Shown here piece by piece: positions 1 to 11,339 of a stretch of 64,000 nucleotides of DNA. Both the position numbers and the translations under genes were made by a program. Position 1 is the first letter of the stretch. Each line of letters opens with the position of its first letter. Location: positions 11,594,001 through 11,658,000 of the forward strand of contig NC_045128.1 in assembly GCF_007655135.1 (NCBI RefSeq), in the 5' to 3' direction. Below the pieces are notes generated by a model that worked only from the letters and a program-made list of their open reading frames with translations, ran no database searches and was not told the origin of the DNA. Source of the stretch: Punica granatum (taxonomy: Eukaryota > Streptophyta > Magnoliopsida > Myrtales > Lythraceae).

Positions 1-419
1 TTATACTACACTATAGAGAAGCTTATTACAAACAATCAAGTCATCAGCACACAAACCACAAGAACCCCAACGAAAGCTTAAAAATGCAAGCAATTCATCG
101 AAAGGTTACTGAATATGGCAAACCCTCCGAGTGTCATTCCATACCCAAGAAACACTATTTTGCAAAAGATGAAACCCAAAACTATTAGCATTTTCATCAA
201 TAGGACAGAAATCAACATGTGATGAGCTATAAACCCACCTGATAATTTCATAAACAACATTCGTTAATAGTAGCAAGACAACCCAAAAGGTTTACAACCC
301 AATAATTTTGATCATTAAGGTTTACATAAATAAGAAGATATAATTAAACAGATGAAAATATATGAGCTAGCTAGACATATTAGCTAATCCAATTATACTC
401 TCCATTTGTTGTACATTTC
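1..419. other. AT-rich flank, no gene seen
   Basis: No supported gene. The only open frame is a short hydrophobic one on the minus strand with no recognisable motif. The stretch lies downstream of the Harbinger transposase relic and may hold the rest of that element, but I could not identify a terminal repeat or target duplication here. Confidence 0.5.
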
Positions 420-1600
420 ATTTGCTAGATTCATCCTACAATTAGTCCAATCATTAGAAGTTGAATCTCTTCAATGTGGTTGGCTTCACCATTGGTATCG
501 ATATCATCTATTTCGGGCACTTTATCTTTAATAGGATCAGTTGGCATCTCCCTCCTAATAAAATTATAAAGCAAGCAACATAAGATGATCATCTGGTTAT
601 GAGTTCGAACACCATAGAATGAAGGACTTCTAAGAATACTCTAACGCATTTTGAGTAATCCAAAGTATCTTTCAATGACATTACGCACATTAGAGTGTTT
701 CATATTAAAAAAATTCCTCTATATTTCTTGGTTGGTGTCCTTTTAGATGGTATCTTTGCCCTCTAAATGGTACCAAAAATCCTTCACAATTTATGTAACC
801 CGCATCTACTAGGTAATAGCATCCTATAATAAAAAAGAAAAAAAAAACCTATGTTATTTCTATGTAGGATATTTAGATATTCAGATAATGGAATAACATT
901 TTATTAATATACACTTACCATGAGGTACTCTCAATCCATGTTCTCTACTTACTGCATCCCGAAGAACTCTACCATCAACAGCCAAACCTTCCCATCTAGG
1001 ATGAACATATATAAATTGCATGTAAGATGCGCAAACTCCTAAAACATTTGTAGCAATGTCTTCTTTACGAGTTCTATATCTAGGCTTATCCACTTGGCGC
1101 ATTGATCATGATATGAGTGTCATCTAAAGGATCTAAACAATTTTACAAGTAAATTAAGTCAATCAATTACTCTCAAGAGGTCAATTTCCTTTGTTAAAAG
1201 TTTAATTACTAAAGTTACCTCAAACCATTTCCAACGCTCATTAGTTGTGGTGGCAGTAATGGGCTCAGGCTTCTTAATAAGTGTGCTTGTAATCTTAATG
1301 TCGCCTTCAACACATTGTGAAAAGATCAGGTAACAGTTTCCCCGGATCTCCCAAAATTATGCTTGATGACTCAATTCTTGACATGATGAGCAAGAATATG
1401 CAAAAAATTGCTACTTGCTCATCCACCTCCATATTTTTTTTTTGTAGACTTTAAGCCCCCAATAACTTTTAACATTTGATATAGTTTGAAAAATGCTCGC
1501 TTATTCATTCTCAGTTGCTCAATGCATGTAACATCATCACTATGCACAAGCCTCTTAATATAGTCTCTTTTCATTTAAGGAAAAAAAAACTAGCCGAATA
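420..1600 (-). pseudogene. PIF/Harbinger transposase, broken (DDE_Tnp_4 / HARBI1-like)
   Basis: Read on the minus strand, the pieces follow the order of a plant Harbinger transposase. Near 1480-1540 is IEQLRMNKRAFFKLYQML; near 1380-1440 a counterpart of the 'hilahdvknr' region; near 1220-1270 TNERWKWFE; near 1105-1135 a degraded form of the usual CLGALDGTYI block; at 920-1100 VDKPRYRTRKEDIATNVLG up to GRVLRDAVSREHGLRVPHG; and at 430-820 YYLVDAGY, HLKGHQPRN, NVIERYFGLLKMR. A likely intron separates VPHG (donor near 917) from CYYLVDAGY (acceptor near 828). It is dead: there is an extra base in a T run near 711, a stop where Trp is expected near 645, and further frame changes around 1100-1320. 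Family assignment rests on the ordered conserved blocks. No terminal repeat was identified. Confidence 0.85.
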
Positions 1601-2097
1601 AGAATTATCAAGGGGTCTAGGGCTATATAACAAAGATATTTCAAGTTCAAGATTCCTGAGACATCTAATAGTAGCACACAACTGAAACCAAAAGGTCATC
1701 ACAACCACTTTTTTTCTCAAATTTAGGGGATCCATGATTGTAGTGACTTAAACAAACCTAAAAGAAATAATGTCATAAGTCAAGAGATCGACTATCATAC
1801 AACACACAAAAAATAACAATTAAAAGTGAAGACCGTGAAAGAATTTCTGAGATGTAGTACAACAAGCACATAATTAGCACAAGTCTATAATGCAAATAAA
1901 ATATAATACCCGACAAAATATCCATTATAATGCAAAACCACCAAGACCCGACAAAATGGTAATACCCAACAAAATTTCACTAAGCAATGATCATGCTCTA
2001 AATTAATTTAAATATCTATATCTGCAGAAGAAATAAAGTTTAAGTGAAAGTTTTCATGCAGCCATGGCATGCTAGGAGAAAATTGTCTCTGTTTATA

Positions 2098-2280
2098 TTA
2101 TTGCATATATAGCCGCTTTGCTTTCATAAGATTGACTAGTAACAAGGGTAACCCTAACCCCATGAACAGAGCAGCAATGGTAATATCGAAGAGAGTTTCG
2201 GAGAAATGGGAAGTAATTAGGTTCAGCTGATCAAACTTGTTCACCGTTCCTTGAGCTCGCCGCGCTGACCTAGAGCTCAT
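2098..2280 (-). CDS. Possible small single-pass membrane protein (60 aa), function unknown
   Basis: A 60-codon frame starting at 2280 in locally GC-richer sequence. It begins with a basic, polar stretch (MSSRSARRAQ), continues with an amphipathic segment (about residues 15-30) and then one strongly hydrophobic segment at about residues 33-51, and ends with a basic tail (MKAKRLYMQ). This is the layout of a small tail-anchored or organelle or ER subunit protein. I do not recognise the family. A real short gene is plausible because the frame is compact, has a sensible start and is more GC-rich than the surrounding spacer, but chance or an exon of a longer gene cannot be excluded. Confidence 0.45.
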   Translation of the reverse strand: MSSRSARRAQGTVNKFDQLNLITSHFSETLFDITIAALFMGLGLPLLLVNLMKAKRLYMQ

Positions 2281-2675
2281 CGTTACCGCCCTCGTGCTCG
2301 CTGTCGCCGCCCTCCAGCCATTGCCATCTACGTCTTTTTTCCTTGAGATATTGTGAACTGACGATGTGAACGATGGGTTTTTTTATATATATAATTATTT
2401 TCAACATTTGGGGGCAATAATGGAATTTCAGCTGTTTCTATCTGCTCTGGGCCACAAGGAACGAGGCCAGATTGGGGATTCATTACTTCTTCGTCAGAAA
2501 GGACAAAGGAGCATTGGGTTGGAATAGGGCCCGATCCAAAAATGGCTTTCTGCATTCATTTTGGCAACCAAGCCATAGAGTGTGCGTTCAATATGGATTT
2601 GGTCCGGCAAGGGAAGGCCCATTCCGGGCTACCAAACGTGCTGTTAGAGCAAGAGATCTTACATTTTTTTTTAAT

Positions 2676-3390
2676 GAGTAAAATGCAGTTTACTCCTTAA
2701 TTTTTAGGTGTAGTTGCAATGTGCTCCCGACTTTTAAAAATTTGCACTGTATCCCCGACCTTTTCAAATAGCAGCAAGGTGCACCCTCACTTTTCTGGCC
2801 AAAAGTTAATTTATATTATTTATTAATTTTAGAATTTCAAAAATAATTTTAAAAATAAAAAATCCAAAAATGAAGAACAAAAAGTTTAGAGAGAGGAGGG
2901 ACAGAAGGGAGGCCTCCAGTGACCTTGTCACCCCCTTCTCTTGCCAAATCTCTCAATCATACATTCTTTGATTTCGTCTTTTGTCGCTTACAATCGCAGC
3001 TAAACTCAAAAGCCCTTGCCTCTTCACGCTCACACCCCAATAGTCAATGCTACCTTGTCCAAAGCCACACCACCGCCGCCAATGATTAGGCTTTGCTTGT
3101 TAGGAGAGGTTGTCGGGGCGCAGTGGCTGCCAATGAGCCACCACCCTCTTCACTAGCGCTCTCTCTGTCTCTCTCTCTCTGAACATTTTGCTTTTTCTTT
3201 TTCGAATTATTAAATATTTGAAATTATTTTTTAAAAATCTAAAGTTAATAAATTATTTTTTGTTAAAAAAGTGATCGGAAAAGTAAACTAGGGTCAATGT
3301 TTCTTCTCTTTAAGATGGTTAGTGGGTAAAGTGCAAATTTTTCGAGGTTGAGGCACTTGCAACTAGGCCCAAGTGAACTGCATTTTACTC
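2676..3390. mobile_element. Foldback / Mutator-type element with ~200-bp inverted arms
   Basis: The left edge (GAGTAAAATGCAGTT from 2676) reappears inverted at the right edge (ending 3390). The similarity continues inward for roughly 200 bp on each side, through matching blocks such as TTTGCACTxTA, TTACTTTTC-like and AAATAATTT-like segments. The middle (about 2900-3180) is much more GC-rich and unlike the arms, so it could be captured host sequence. No clear target duplication was found: T-rich sequence flanks the left edge and a CT repeat the right. The size and long arms fit non-autonomous Mutator-like or foldback elements. Confidence 0.65.
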
Positions 3391-3399
3391 TCTCTCTCT

Positions 3400-4567
3400 C
3401 TATTATAGCTAAGGTGATATCTGGATCAATTTGTGGGGCATCTCGACTAGTCTACTTCATTGGGCGAGTCAAGGGCAAGCCATCTGTGCCCGCCCTTATA
3501 AGATAAATTCCTAGAGTTTGGTCCCGCCCAAGAAGAGGGGGACAACTTCTAAAGAAAATGCATGATTGAGTCATTCGTCATTCATCATTCGCTTCAGTAA
3601 CGTAACCGCCAAAAAGCCACCACAAAAGAGAGAGGAGCCTGATTATGACTCCCGCTTAGCTCTTCATTCATTCCCTTCCTACGAAGTTTGAGCAATATAT
3701 AATGTCAACAAAGTTGATTTTTCACCTGTGTGGCAGATAAGTTCAGATTCTTCACCTGTGCGCAGATAATGCAAAAATTAGCCCACTCATATATCAGCAT
3801 AATGCAAAAGGTGAATCTCAGTTTCTGTAATTTCCTCTTAGATAAATGCTGGAGAGATTCTTCCTTGTGAACACCAATTTATCTCCAAATGCAATGAATT
3901 AAAGACCTCATATTGAAATTGGCAGAGTTACTTTAATATTTTCTTCATGATAGGGGTTCCTTCTGTTCTTATCAAGAATCTAATCTTGGTTTGTCCTTTC
4001 TAGAGATCACATGTAAAAATATTGATTAAAGCCCATCCCGGAGCATTTATCTGGGTATGGGCATGAATTATTTATATGATGAACAGAAAGGCTCAAGAAA
4101 GATCATAACATTCTGATGATTGTAATGACCAGATAGAACAAGTTACAGAAAAGAAGTGATAATCAAAGAATGAATGATTGTTATCTGCGATATAAAATCC
4201 TCTCACCTTGGTCGGCATTGGAGCTGTTCTTGTATCAATTCCAGATGAGAAGCTACAGCAACCCTTAACTCATGATTTGAAAATTTCAGGTAAGAAGCAT
4301 CAGAACTGCAAGTGGTTCCATCTAAATTTTGACCTCCACCTGATGCTTGTATAATGACTTGCCACCCCTCTTCTGCAAAACCTTCAGGGATTAGCTTTGT
4401 CATTGTTCTCACCCAGAGATAATGAAGATCTGAGTTTTCAGAGGTTCAACTATACCCAGATCTCGGGAAGAAGCTCGATCAGCAAAATTCCATTCTCAAT
4501 AATCTTTGAAAGGGATTGCAATGTTTGGAAGCTTCTATCAAAGTTCTCCACGTCCAAGCGATCATCG
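3400..4567. other. 3' flank of the PPR gene, possible spliced UTR
   Basis: No independent gene is supported. A 69-codon minus-strand frame at 4203-4412 (starting MRTMTKLIPEGFAEEGWQVI) sits just downstream of the PPR stop. It could be untranslated-region sequence or an exon relic, and I do not recognise it. Around 3725-3770 a short imperfect direct repeat (TTCACCTGTG) is visible. Confidence 0.35.
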
Positions 4568-6661
4568 CTACCAATAGTCCTTGCAAGAACATTCCCCTCC
4601 AATAAAATGATGGTATCTTGTCGCATCTCTCAAGATGATATGCCGCCCAATAACTTTTGATATGTACCTCATAAACAGATGGCAATCCACACAAATCCGA
4701 ATGTTCTTTAATATCCTTATAGGCACCCCACCTGGCAATTTTAATAAACTATACGCAAGAGCAAGCTTCTCACTGTGATAACAAACAGAGGAGAACTTCT
4801 CATCCTCTCCCACGTCATGAAGAACCGATCTGGTATTTGGAACAAAGCCCACTTCTTGCAATCTTCTAGTCAATTGCTGGAGTTCTCCGTAAATCTTTTC
4901 GCTTTCTGGATGAGCTTGATCTTCTGACACAAACTTGTGGACCTTATTATCAAATTCAACCCAACTGTAAGCAGCAAACTTTTTAACGTTTCTGCTATTC
5001 ATTAGTGATCTCACTGATGCCACATCATCCCACCTCGAATGAGCAGCATACATATTTGAGAGCATGATGTAGGGTCCTGCATTAAATGGATCCATCTCCA
5101 ACAGTCTTTTAGCGGCAATCTCCCCATGTTCAATATCACCTTTCTTCGAACAAACAGACAGAAAAGAGGACCAAATAAGGGAATCCGGCTCATGGGGCAT
5201 TTGTTTTATTAAATCTAGGGCTTTATCTAATCTACCGGAACGGCCCAGGAGGTGGATCATGCATGAATAATGATCCAAAGTGGGAGTAATTCCATGATCT
5301 TTACTGATTGAGTTGAAGTACTTCTTCCCTTCTTCTATCAGATTTGCATGCATACAAGCTGATAGAACAGCCAAAAAAGTCACGCTATCAGGTTTCTTGT
5401 TCGCCTGTATCATACTTTCGTACAGGGACAAGGCCTCTTGATCCCGTCCATTTTGGGCATAACCTCTGATCATCGCATTCCATGAAACCACATTGTGAGA
5501 GGGCATTGAGTTGAAAACAAATCGAGCATCGGAGATGGTTCCACACTTGCAATACATGTCAATAAGGGCACTCGAGACAAGCAAATTATCATCCACTCCG
5601 ATAAGAATTGCCTTTGAATGTAAAGCCCGGCCCTGATGCAGAGATGCCAATTTTGCGCATGCACTGATCACAGCAGAGATCGTGAAACTGTCGGGTTGGG
5701 CATTCGCCAACAGCATCTGACGGAAAATCATCAGAGCATCCTCTTCCCTTCCATTCTGGGAATAGCCCGCGATCATTGTGGTCCAACATACCTTGTCCTT
5801 CATCCCTTTGACCTCACTAAACAAATTTCTTGCTTCATCAACTCTTCTAGTTTCAAAGTAAGCATTGAGGACATTGGAAATAGTCACTTGATCGGGTTTC
5901 AAACTTGCCAACTGCATTTCATGGAACATCTCTATGCATTTCTCGGGCAACCCGACCTCTAAATAAGCAGAAATCATCGAGTTCCATGAGACAACATTTT
6001 TATCAGGCACCTTGTCAAACAGCCACCAGGCGTGATTGATTTCTCCACATTTCGCATACATATTGATCAGCGCATTCCACACAAAGGCATTAGTCCCCAA
6101 ACTACCAGTTAACACAATCCTGCCGTGAATCTGCTTCCCCTGCCTAAGACCCAACAACATCGAACACGAATGCAGAGCACTCACATAAGTATGATCTGTT
6201 GGCTGGAACCCATCAACAACCATCATGGCAAAAACCTCCAGCCCCTTTCTGGGAAGCCTGTTATCAGTGAAACCCGCGATCACGGTGTTATACGAGACGG
6301 AATCCCGAACCGGCATGTCATTGAACGTCGCCCACAAGTCCTCCTGTGCCCTGGACTTCGCAAACAGAGAGAGCATGGCATTCCATGAGAAAACGTCTCT
6401 TTTGGGCATTCTGTCGAACAGGTTACGTGCAGTCCCAACTTTCCCGGACTTAGCGTACAGGTGGAGGAGGCGGTTGTGGATGTAAGTGTCGTTGGGTCGG
6501 AATGAATGCGACTCCATGTGGGCTTGGAGTCTAGCAGCTTGTTCGGCATCGTTCGCTCGGACGCATTCGAGGACGAGGCGGGTGTAGACGGACTCGGTGG
6601 CTGAGCTGCCGAGGGAGCAGAGGGCGTCTATGGATTGCCGAAGATTGGACCTTGTTCCCAT
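4568..6661 (-). CDS. Pentatricopeptide repeat protein, PLS class with E and DYW domains
   Basis: An intact, intronless 697-codon gene, as is usual for this family. From about residue 20 to 480 it is a run of roughly 31-36-residue PPR units, for example YIHNRLLHLYAKSGKVGTAR, VFSWNAMLSLFAKS and NAFVWNALINMYAKCGEINH. An E-type extension follows, then a complete DYW deaminase-like domain in the last ~130 residues. The zinc and catalytic signature is present: HSE at 629-631, CVDC at 657-660, HH near 684 and the terminal CSCKDYW. Proteins of this type bind single-stranded organellar RNA and specify C-to-U editing; the DYW domain supplies the deaminase. The target RNA cannot be read from sequence. 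Location in mitochondria or plastids is inferred from the family. The ATG at 6661 is the first in frame and gives normal family length. Confidence 0.95.
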   Translation of the reverse strand: MGTRSNLRQSIDALCSLGSSATESVYTRLVLECVRANDAEQAARLQAHMESHSFRPNDTYIHNRLLHLYAKSGKVGTARNLFDRMPKRDVFSWNAMLSLFAKSRAQEDLWATFNDMPVRDSVSYNTVIAGFTDNRLPRKGLEVFAMMVVDGFQPTDHTYVSALHSCSMLLGLRQGKQIHGRIVLTGSLGTNAFVWNALINMYAKCGEINHAWWLFDKVPDKNVVSWNSMISAYLEVGLPEKCIEMFHEMQLASLKPDQVTISNVLNAYFETRRVDEARNLFSEVKGMKDKVCWTTMIAGYSQNGREEDALMIFRQMLLANAQPDSFTISAVISACAKLASLHQGRALHSKAILIGVDDNLLVSSALIDMYCKCGTISDARFVFNSMPSHNVVSWNAMIRGYAQNGRDQEALSLYESMIQANKKPDSVTFLAVLSACMHANLIEEGKKYFNSISKDHGITPTLDHYSCMIHLLGRSGRLDKALDLIKQMPHEPDSLIWSSFLSVCSKKGDIEHGEIAAKRLLEMDPFNAGPYIMLSNMYAAHSRWDDVASVRSLMNSRNVKKFAAYSWVEFDNKVHKFVSEDQAHPESEKIYGELQQLTRRLQEVGFVPNTRSVLHDVGEDEKFSSVCYHSEKLALAYSLLKLPGGVPIRILKNIRICVDCHLFMRYISKVIGRHIILRDATRYHHFIGGECSCKDYW

Positions 6662-7905
6662 TTCATTGGTTCGAGTTCAGATGAAAAACAAGCTATGAGT
6701 TTCGGTTTAAATGGTTGCACTGCTGATATGGTACTACCCGCTACACCCGCGCTTTGCGCGCAATTATTATTCAGCTATATATTTTATTATTTTGTATATA
6801 GAATTATCATTAAATTATAATTCTATTATTATTGTGTATAGAATAATAAATCAATATTATAAATTAATTAATGTTTTTTTTTAGAATTTTGGTCGTTTAA
6901 TTAATGTGATGGGTTAATAAATGTCAACCATGCAATAAATTAAAGTGCCTAATTAATATCAGGGTACGTAAAAGTTTGGACATTGAGAGGCTGAGGGTTT
7001 GAAGATTGAAAATTTGAAACGATGATATTAATCGTCCCTTTCCATTCTGCAATTATATATTATATACAGATATAGATTTGCAAGATAACGAAGTGGACGG
7101 AGAATCATCAATACGGGGAACAATAATAGAATGGAATGTCCTATTTTTCCTCTCCCTCCCTCTCACTTTTTTTTTCTAATGATCGATCTTTTCTTCTTTT
7201 TTTTACTTCTTTATTAATTATTATTTTTTATTATCTAACAATTTTGGATTAAGTCATTTTCAATCTTTATTTATAGATTCACCTATATTTGAGAAAATCA
7301 TAAAAAAAACTATTTTCCAAGAAAAATTAACACTATATTTCAAATTAATTTTTCTATGTAATACCAAACATAGCGTGATTAAAATTTATAAACTAAATTT
7401 CAGTTTGGACCACACGTAGCGTGGATCATGCTTTAGTTATTATATATGAGGAGAGTGTTCTTTGTCTAATTTTCTCTTTTTGATTTTACCTTTATATATT
7501 TGAATTTGTAATAACCATCACATGGGGGTTAAACGGTAAAATAATAAAAATAACGTTCCACTATTTTTTTTTCGCTCATCTCATTTCCCCCATTTTCTCT
7601 CCACTCTCACTCCTTCCTCTCTCTTTAACGTCACTTTCAGTTTTTTCAATCTTTTTTCTATGTAATTAATTATTTTACTATTTTTATTATGTATTTATTC
7701 TAATTATTTTGTAAAAAAACTTATTTAAGGTATTATATATATTTTTACCCAAAAAAGGTATTATACATATAATTTTTATCAATGTTAATTGAAATGAATT
7801 TGAAATAAATTAATAATTAAATTTATAGAATTCATGTGTTAAATTGATAAATTAATACAACTAATATTGATTAAAAACTCGCGCACTTAGTGCGGGCCAT
7901 GGTGG
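6662..7905. other. AT-rich spacer upstream of the PPR gene
   Basis: No gene seen. The first ~100 bp upstream of the PPR start should hold its promoter; I see no unmistakable TATA box. Three short GC hairpins in otherwise AT-rich DNA (near 6745-6762, 7407-7421 and 7877-7892) look like the ends of old transposons, possibly Helitrons. None has a convincing complete terminus. Confidence 0.4.
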
Positions 7906-8254
7906 CATTTGGTAATGGAGTGAAGTTAAGCTCCACTCCATTCCAAATATTATTGTATATATATAAATAAGGTTGTAATGATTGATAGGAAAAAGAATAT
8001 CTGAGAATTTATTATTAAAAAGGATAAAAATATTTTTTTAAAAAAGTTATGAATATGTTGTTGAATTAATGAAAAAATAGAGTGAAGTTAAAGAATTTAT
8101 TAAAATTAATTGTAATAATGATTAGGAAAAAATATGTGAAGATTTATTATTAAATAGAAGAAAAAGATATAATAGTAACGATTATATTATTGAATTTGGA
8201 AAAAAAAATGAAGTAGAGCGGAGTTGTAATGAAGTTAAATTCCATTACCAAATG
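7906..8254. mobile_element. MITE with inverted ends CATTTGGTAATGGA
   Basis: The left end reads CATTTGGTAATGGAGTGAAG; the right end (8241-8254) is TCCATTACCAAATG, an exact inverted match over 14 bp. The inverted similarity continues for about 30-40 bp. The interior is AT-rich and non-coding. Length is about 349 bp. I found no clear target duplication, so the superfamily stays open. It is distinct from the Tourist-like family elsewhere in the window, although the interior wording is similar. Confidence 0.65.
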
Positions 8255-9083
8255 ATTTAAAATGACTGAAATGCCTTTAATCTGAGAATTTAAAAATTGA
8301 ATATAGCATCATTTCGAGAACAAATGGCTAGGGTATCAAAGATAGATGGTTCAGGTTATTTGAACTTACTATCAAGAACTGTTGCGATTGATCACCGGGG
8401 CAATAAAACTTTGTACATGCTTCGGGAAATCAATCGACCAGCACCACCGGGCTTCATAATAACAAAGTTAAGAATGTCTTGCTAAGTTGCAGACCATATA
8501 TGACTAACGAAAATGATATCCAAAAGGCTTGCTTGAGGAAGTTGACTGAAGCTCGATAGTTCAGGTAGTTCAAGCTTAAAAAGGAGCCGATGAAATTAAC
8601 CCCTAGCAACCCTATGTTGAAGGCGGCGACAAGAAGTATTTATTTGCCTTCGGTAAAGCAAACAGAAGTATCAAGCTGAACAGAAAATCGAAAATTCCGA
8701 CTCTCTGTCAGTTTTAGAATATCATCAAGAAGCGAGGAAAATTCGATTTTAACTTAATATTTGGAAAGAACTTTTGTCTACAAAAATCTTTACTAAGCAT
8801 TGTATCTAGAGGCCCTAATCCACAAACAATCAGCTCCTGTGTTAAACAATTTAGCGCGCCAGACATCAACCTCAGAGACCCACAAATTCTATTATCCTGC
8901 TCTCCCTGCGAGAACAAAAAACTGATATGTAAACTAAAATATCACAGTACTGCAAAATCCTCGATATTTTTCCCACGTCTCTATAGGGGATGACTTTCCT
9001 GAAGATCGCCTGCAACAATATATAACCGACTAAACCAACTTCGCTACCCTGAGACAATAGCTTGTAAAATCTCAAAAATCTTT
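8255..9083. other. 3' flank of STT3A; unassigned ORF fragment
   Basis: The part next to 9083 is presumably the STT3A 3' untranslated region. A plus-strand frame at about 8297-8485 (containing KIDGSGYLNLLSRTVAIDH) has a coding-like composition but matches nothing I recognise. It is followed by several stops, so it may be a gene or transposon relic. Confidence 0.3.
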
Positions 9084-11307
9084 TCACTGCCAGGGGTTCT
9101 TCTTGATCTTTGCAGTCCTTTTTGAGGTTGATGCTGAACTCGTTTTCTGCAGGATTGAGTCGATCAGATACAGCATTAAATTTTGGAAAAGCCTTTGACC
9201 ATGAGATGATAAGTGAATTACGTACTGATTTGGATTTCTTTGCTTTTCCGCGGATTCTGTTCTTTGGAGGCCTTAGTTTGTAAATCCGAACCATCCAGTG
9301 ATGAGTTGTGAACACCTGCAAGGGTCAGACACCCAATCAGAACCAGCACATTCAAGTATAAATTCTAACCTTAAACATGGGCATCGCAACTTTTTATTAA
9401 TAATGATCCCCTCCGGATCCCATCGCAATCAGGTCGGATAGGGTTCTCCTATGCTAGGACATTGGATACTGTCATATATCAAAAGACTGTAGATTATGGC
9501 AGCAATAACGCATACAAATGAAAAGACATAGTTTACCTCATCGAAGTGAGTGAGTTTGAAGTATTTCTTCCCAATCTCAGTACGTCTGACTCGATCAAAG
9601 CCTTTACCATCTGTCTCCACAAATCTGCAGCACAAAAATGGAGAGGAATTTTTTGCTATTCTGATACCAACAATAGGCAACATTTTGAATGATCAAGTTC
9701 TCAATGGGACAAAAGGTACGGCAATAACCTGTAATATGAGAGCTTGTACATCAGGGAATTTAGCATGGTAGGAGTGGCCTGAGAGTCAATCCGATACTGC
9801 CCATCTCGCTTCATATGAAAAAGAATATAAAGAAGATAAAGCAGTTATTGACAGCCCACATCTGTGAAAATGATTATGCATTTTTAAACAGAGAAGATTG
9901 TGCCTCCGTTGGGTCGAAGGAAGAACAGGAGTCATTAGAAGGCATATGGGAGAATACATATTGCTATTATGTGCAAAAACTCCCTCTCTTTCCGTCTCTC
10001 TTTTAAATATTTCTGAATATTATATTTACCCATCTAAAACTACACATATATAGGCCATTGTATTAAGAAAGTAGCGCAAGGAGATATTCAATTTAGACCG
10101 AGAAAAAGAAAAATGATTCACCCGTTTCACTCACTCTTCGTATATATTGGTATATTTAATCAATTCCAGTATAAATCACATCCGCAAAACATCCCACTCC
10201 ACGCGGGGCGTTTGCTCAGGACTGTTTAGACATTTACAAGCAAATGCTTTCAAATTTGTTTAGTCCAATAGTTCCTTAATGCCAGTTTACAAAAAAATAA
10301 ATAAATACACTTATTTCACTAAGTCCTGGTGTAGTGAACATGATGGATTGTGAGTCAAGTGAGCTAATCAATGGCAAAACAAACAAGATTTACCAAATAG
10401 TCGGGTTCCTTGATATGAGGAAAGACGCCCCCTCCTATGCGCACCATCCACAAGAACTTGTTGATATCATCACTAGGATATCCCACGAGACCTAAAATGT
10501 TCAGCTTATCAAGATGGGACTTTACAGATAAAATGTTACACAAGCATGTTTTAAAAGGAAACAAACCTCCAAAGACAACAAGGACATATTTTACATCCAG
10601 GGAGTTGAAAATCTCCCACGCTGCCTTTTCGGGAGAAGACATCGCAGTTCCAACAGTTGCAATGTGTGTGTTGTTCCAGGTATTGTTGTCTACAATGACA
10701 GTTCTGTTTGCCATTGCTGTTGTTTGGTAACCATAATCCCACCATGATGCAACCTGCATAAGCACAGATTTATTTTATCGGTCAGTTATCTATATTTGGT
10801 GAAAGATTTTATCTTGTCAGCAAATACCAGTTCTATTGACCTTGGCAACTCACTTTATCATCAACCTCTGTGTTGTGACGCAACCACGCATAAGCTTCTC
10901 TAAAATCATCAAAAACGTGCAACCCCCCATCTTGCGTTTGAGAGGTCAGGACAATTGATGGGGCTGAATAAGCTTCAGCTGCTGCCCAGACGCAATGAAC
11001 CTGCAAGGACAATAGTTATGTGCCATTAGAACAACATTAACTAAGCAAGAACAAAGTTGGGGACCAGGATCTCCTGGCATATATCTCCTTTTCCACCCTA
11101 CAATGAATTTTTTGTTTAGCTTTCCACTAAAAAGCATTAAAGATTACAGAGAAAAACTTTGGCAGACTTTCAGAACTAATGACGCCTTTTTGGCATACGA
11201 GGTTATGAAACTTGAGATTCTTACTAGTTATAGGCGGAGACCCATAGACTCGGTTCGAAAATTTGATCATAAACTTGTAGAAGTTAAGACCCATGCGACT
11301 ATAATAT

Positions 11308-11339
<32 letters not shown>

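Noticed and set aside
9146..9225. Read-through of STT3A exon 22 into a long extra C-terminus (frame to 8872)
   Set aside because: A good donor GTACGT at 9225 and the acceptor at 9147 give the expected family tail ending KKNPWQ.
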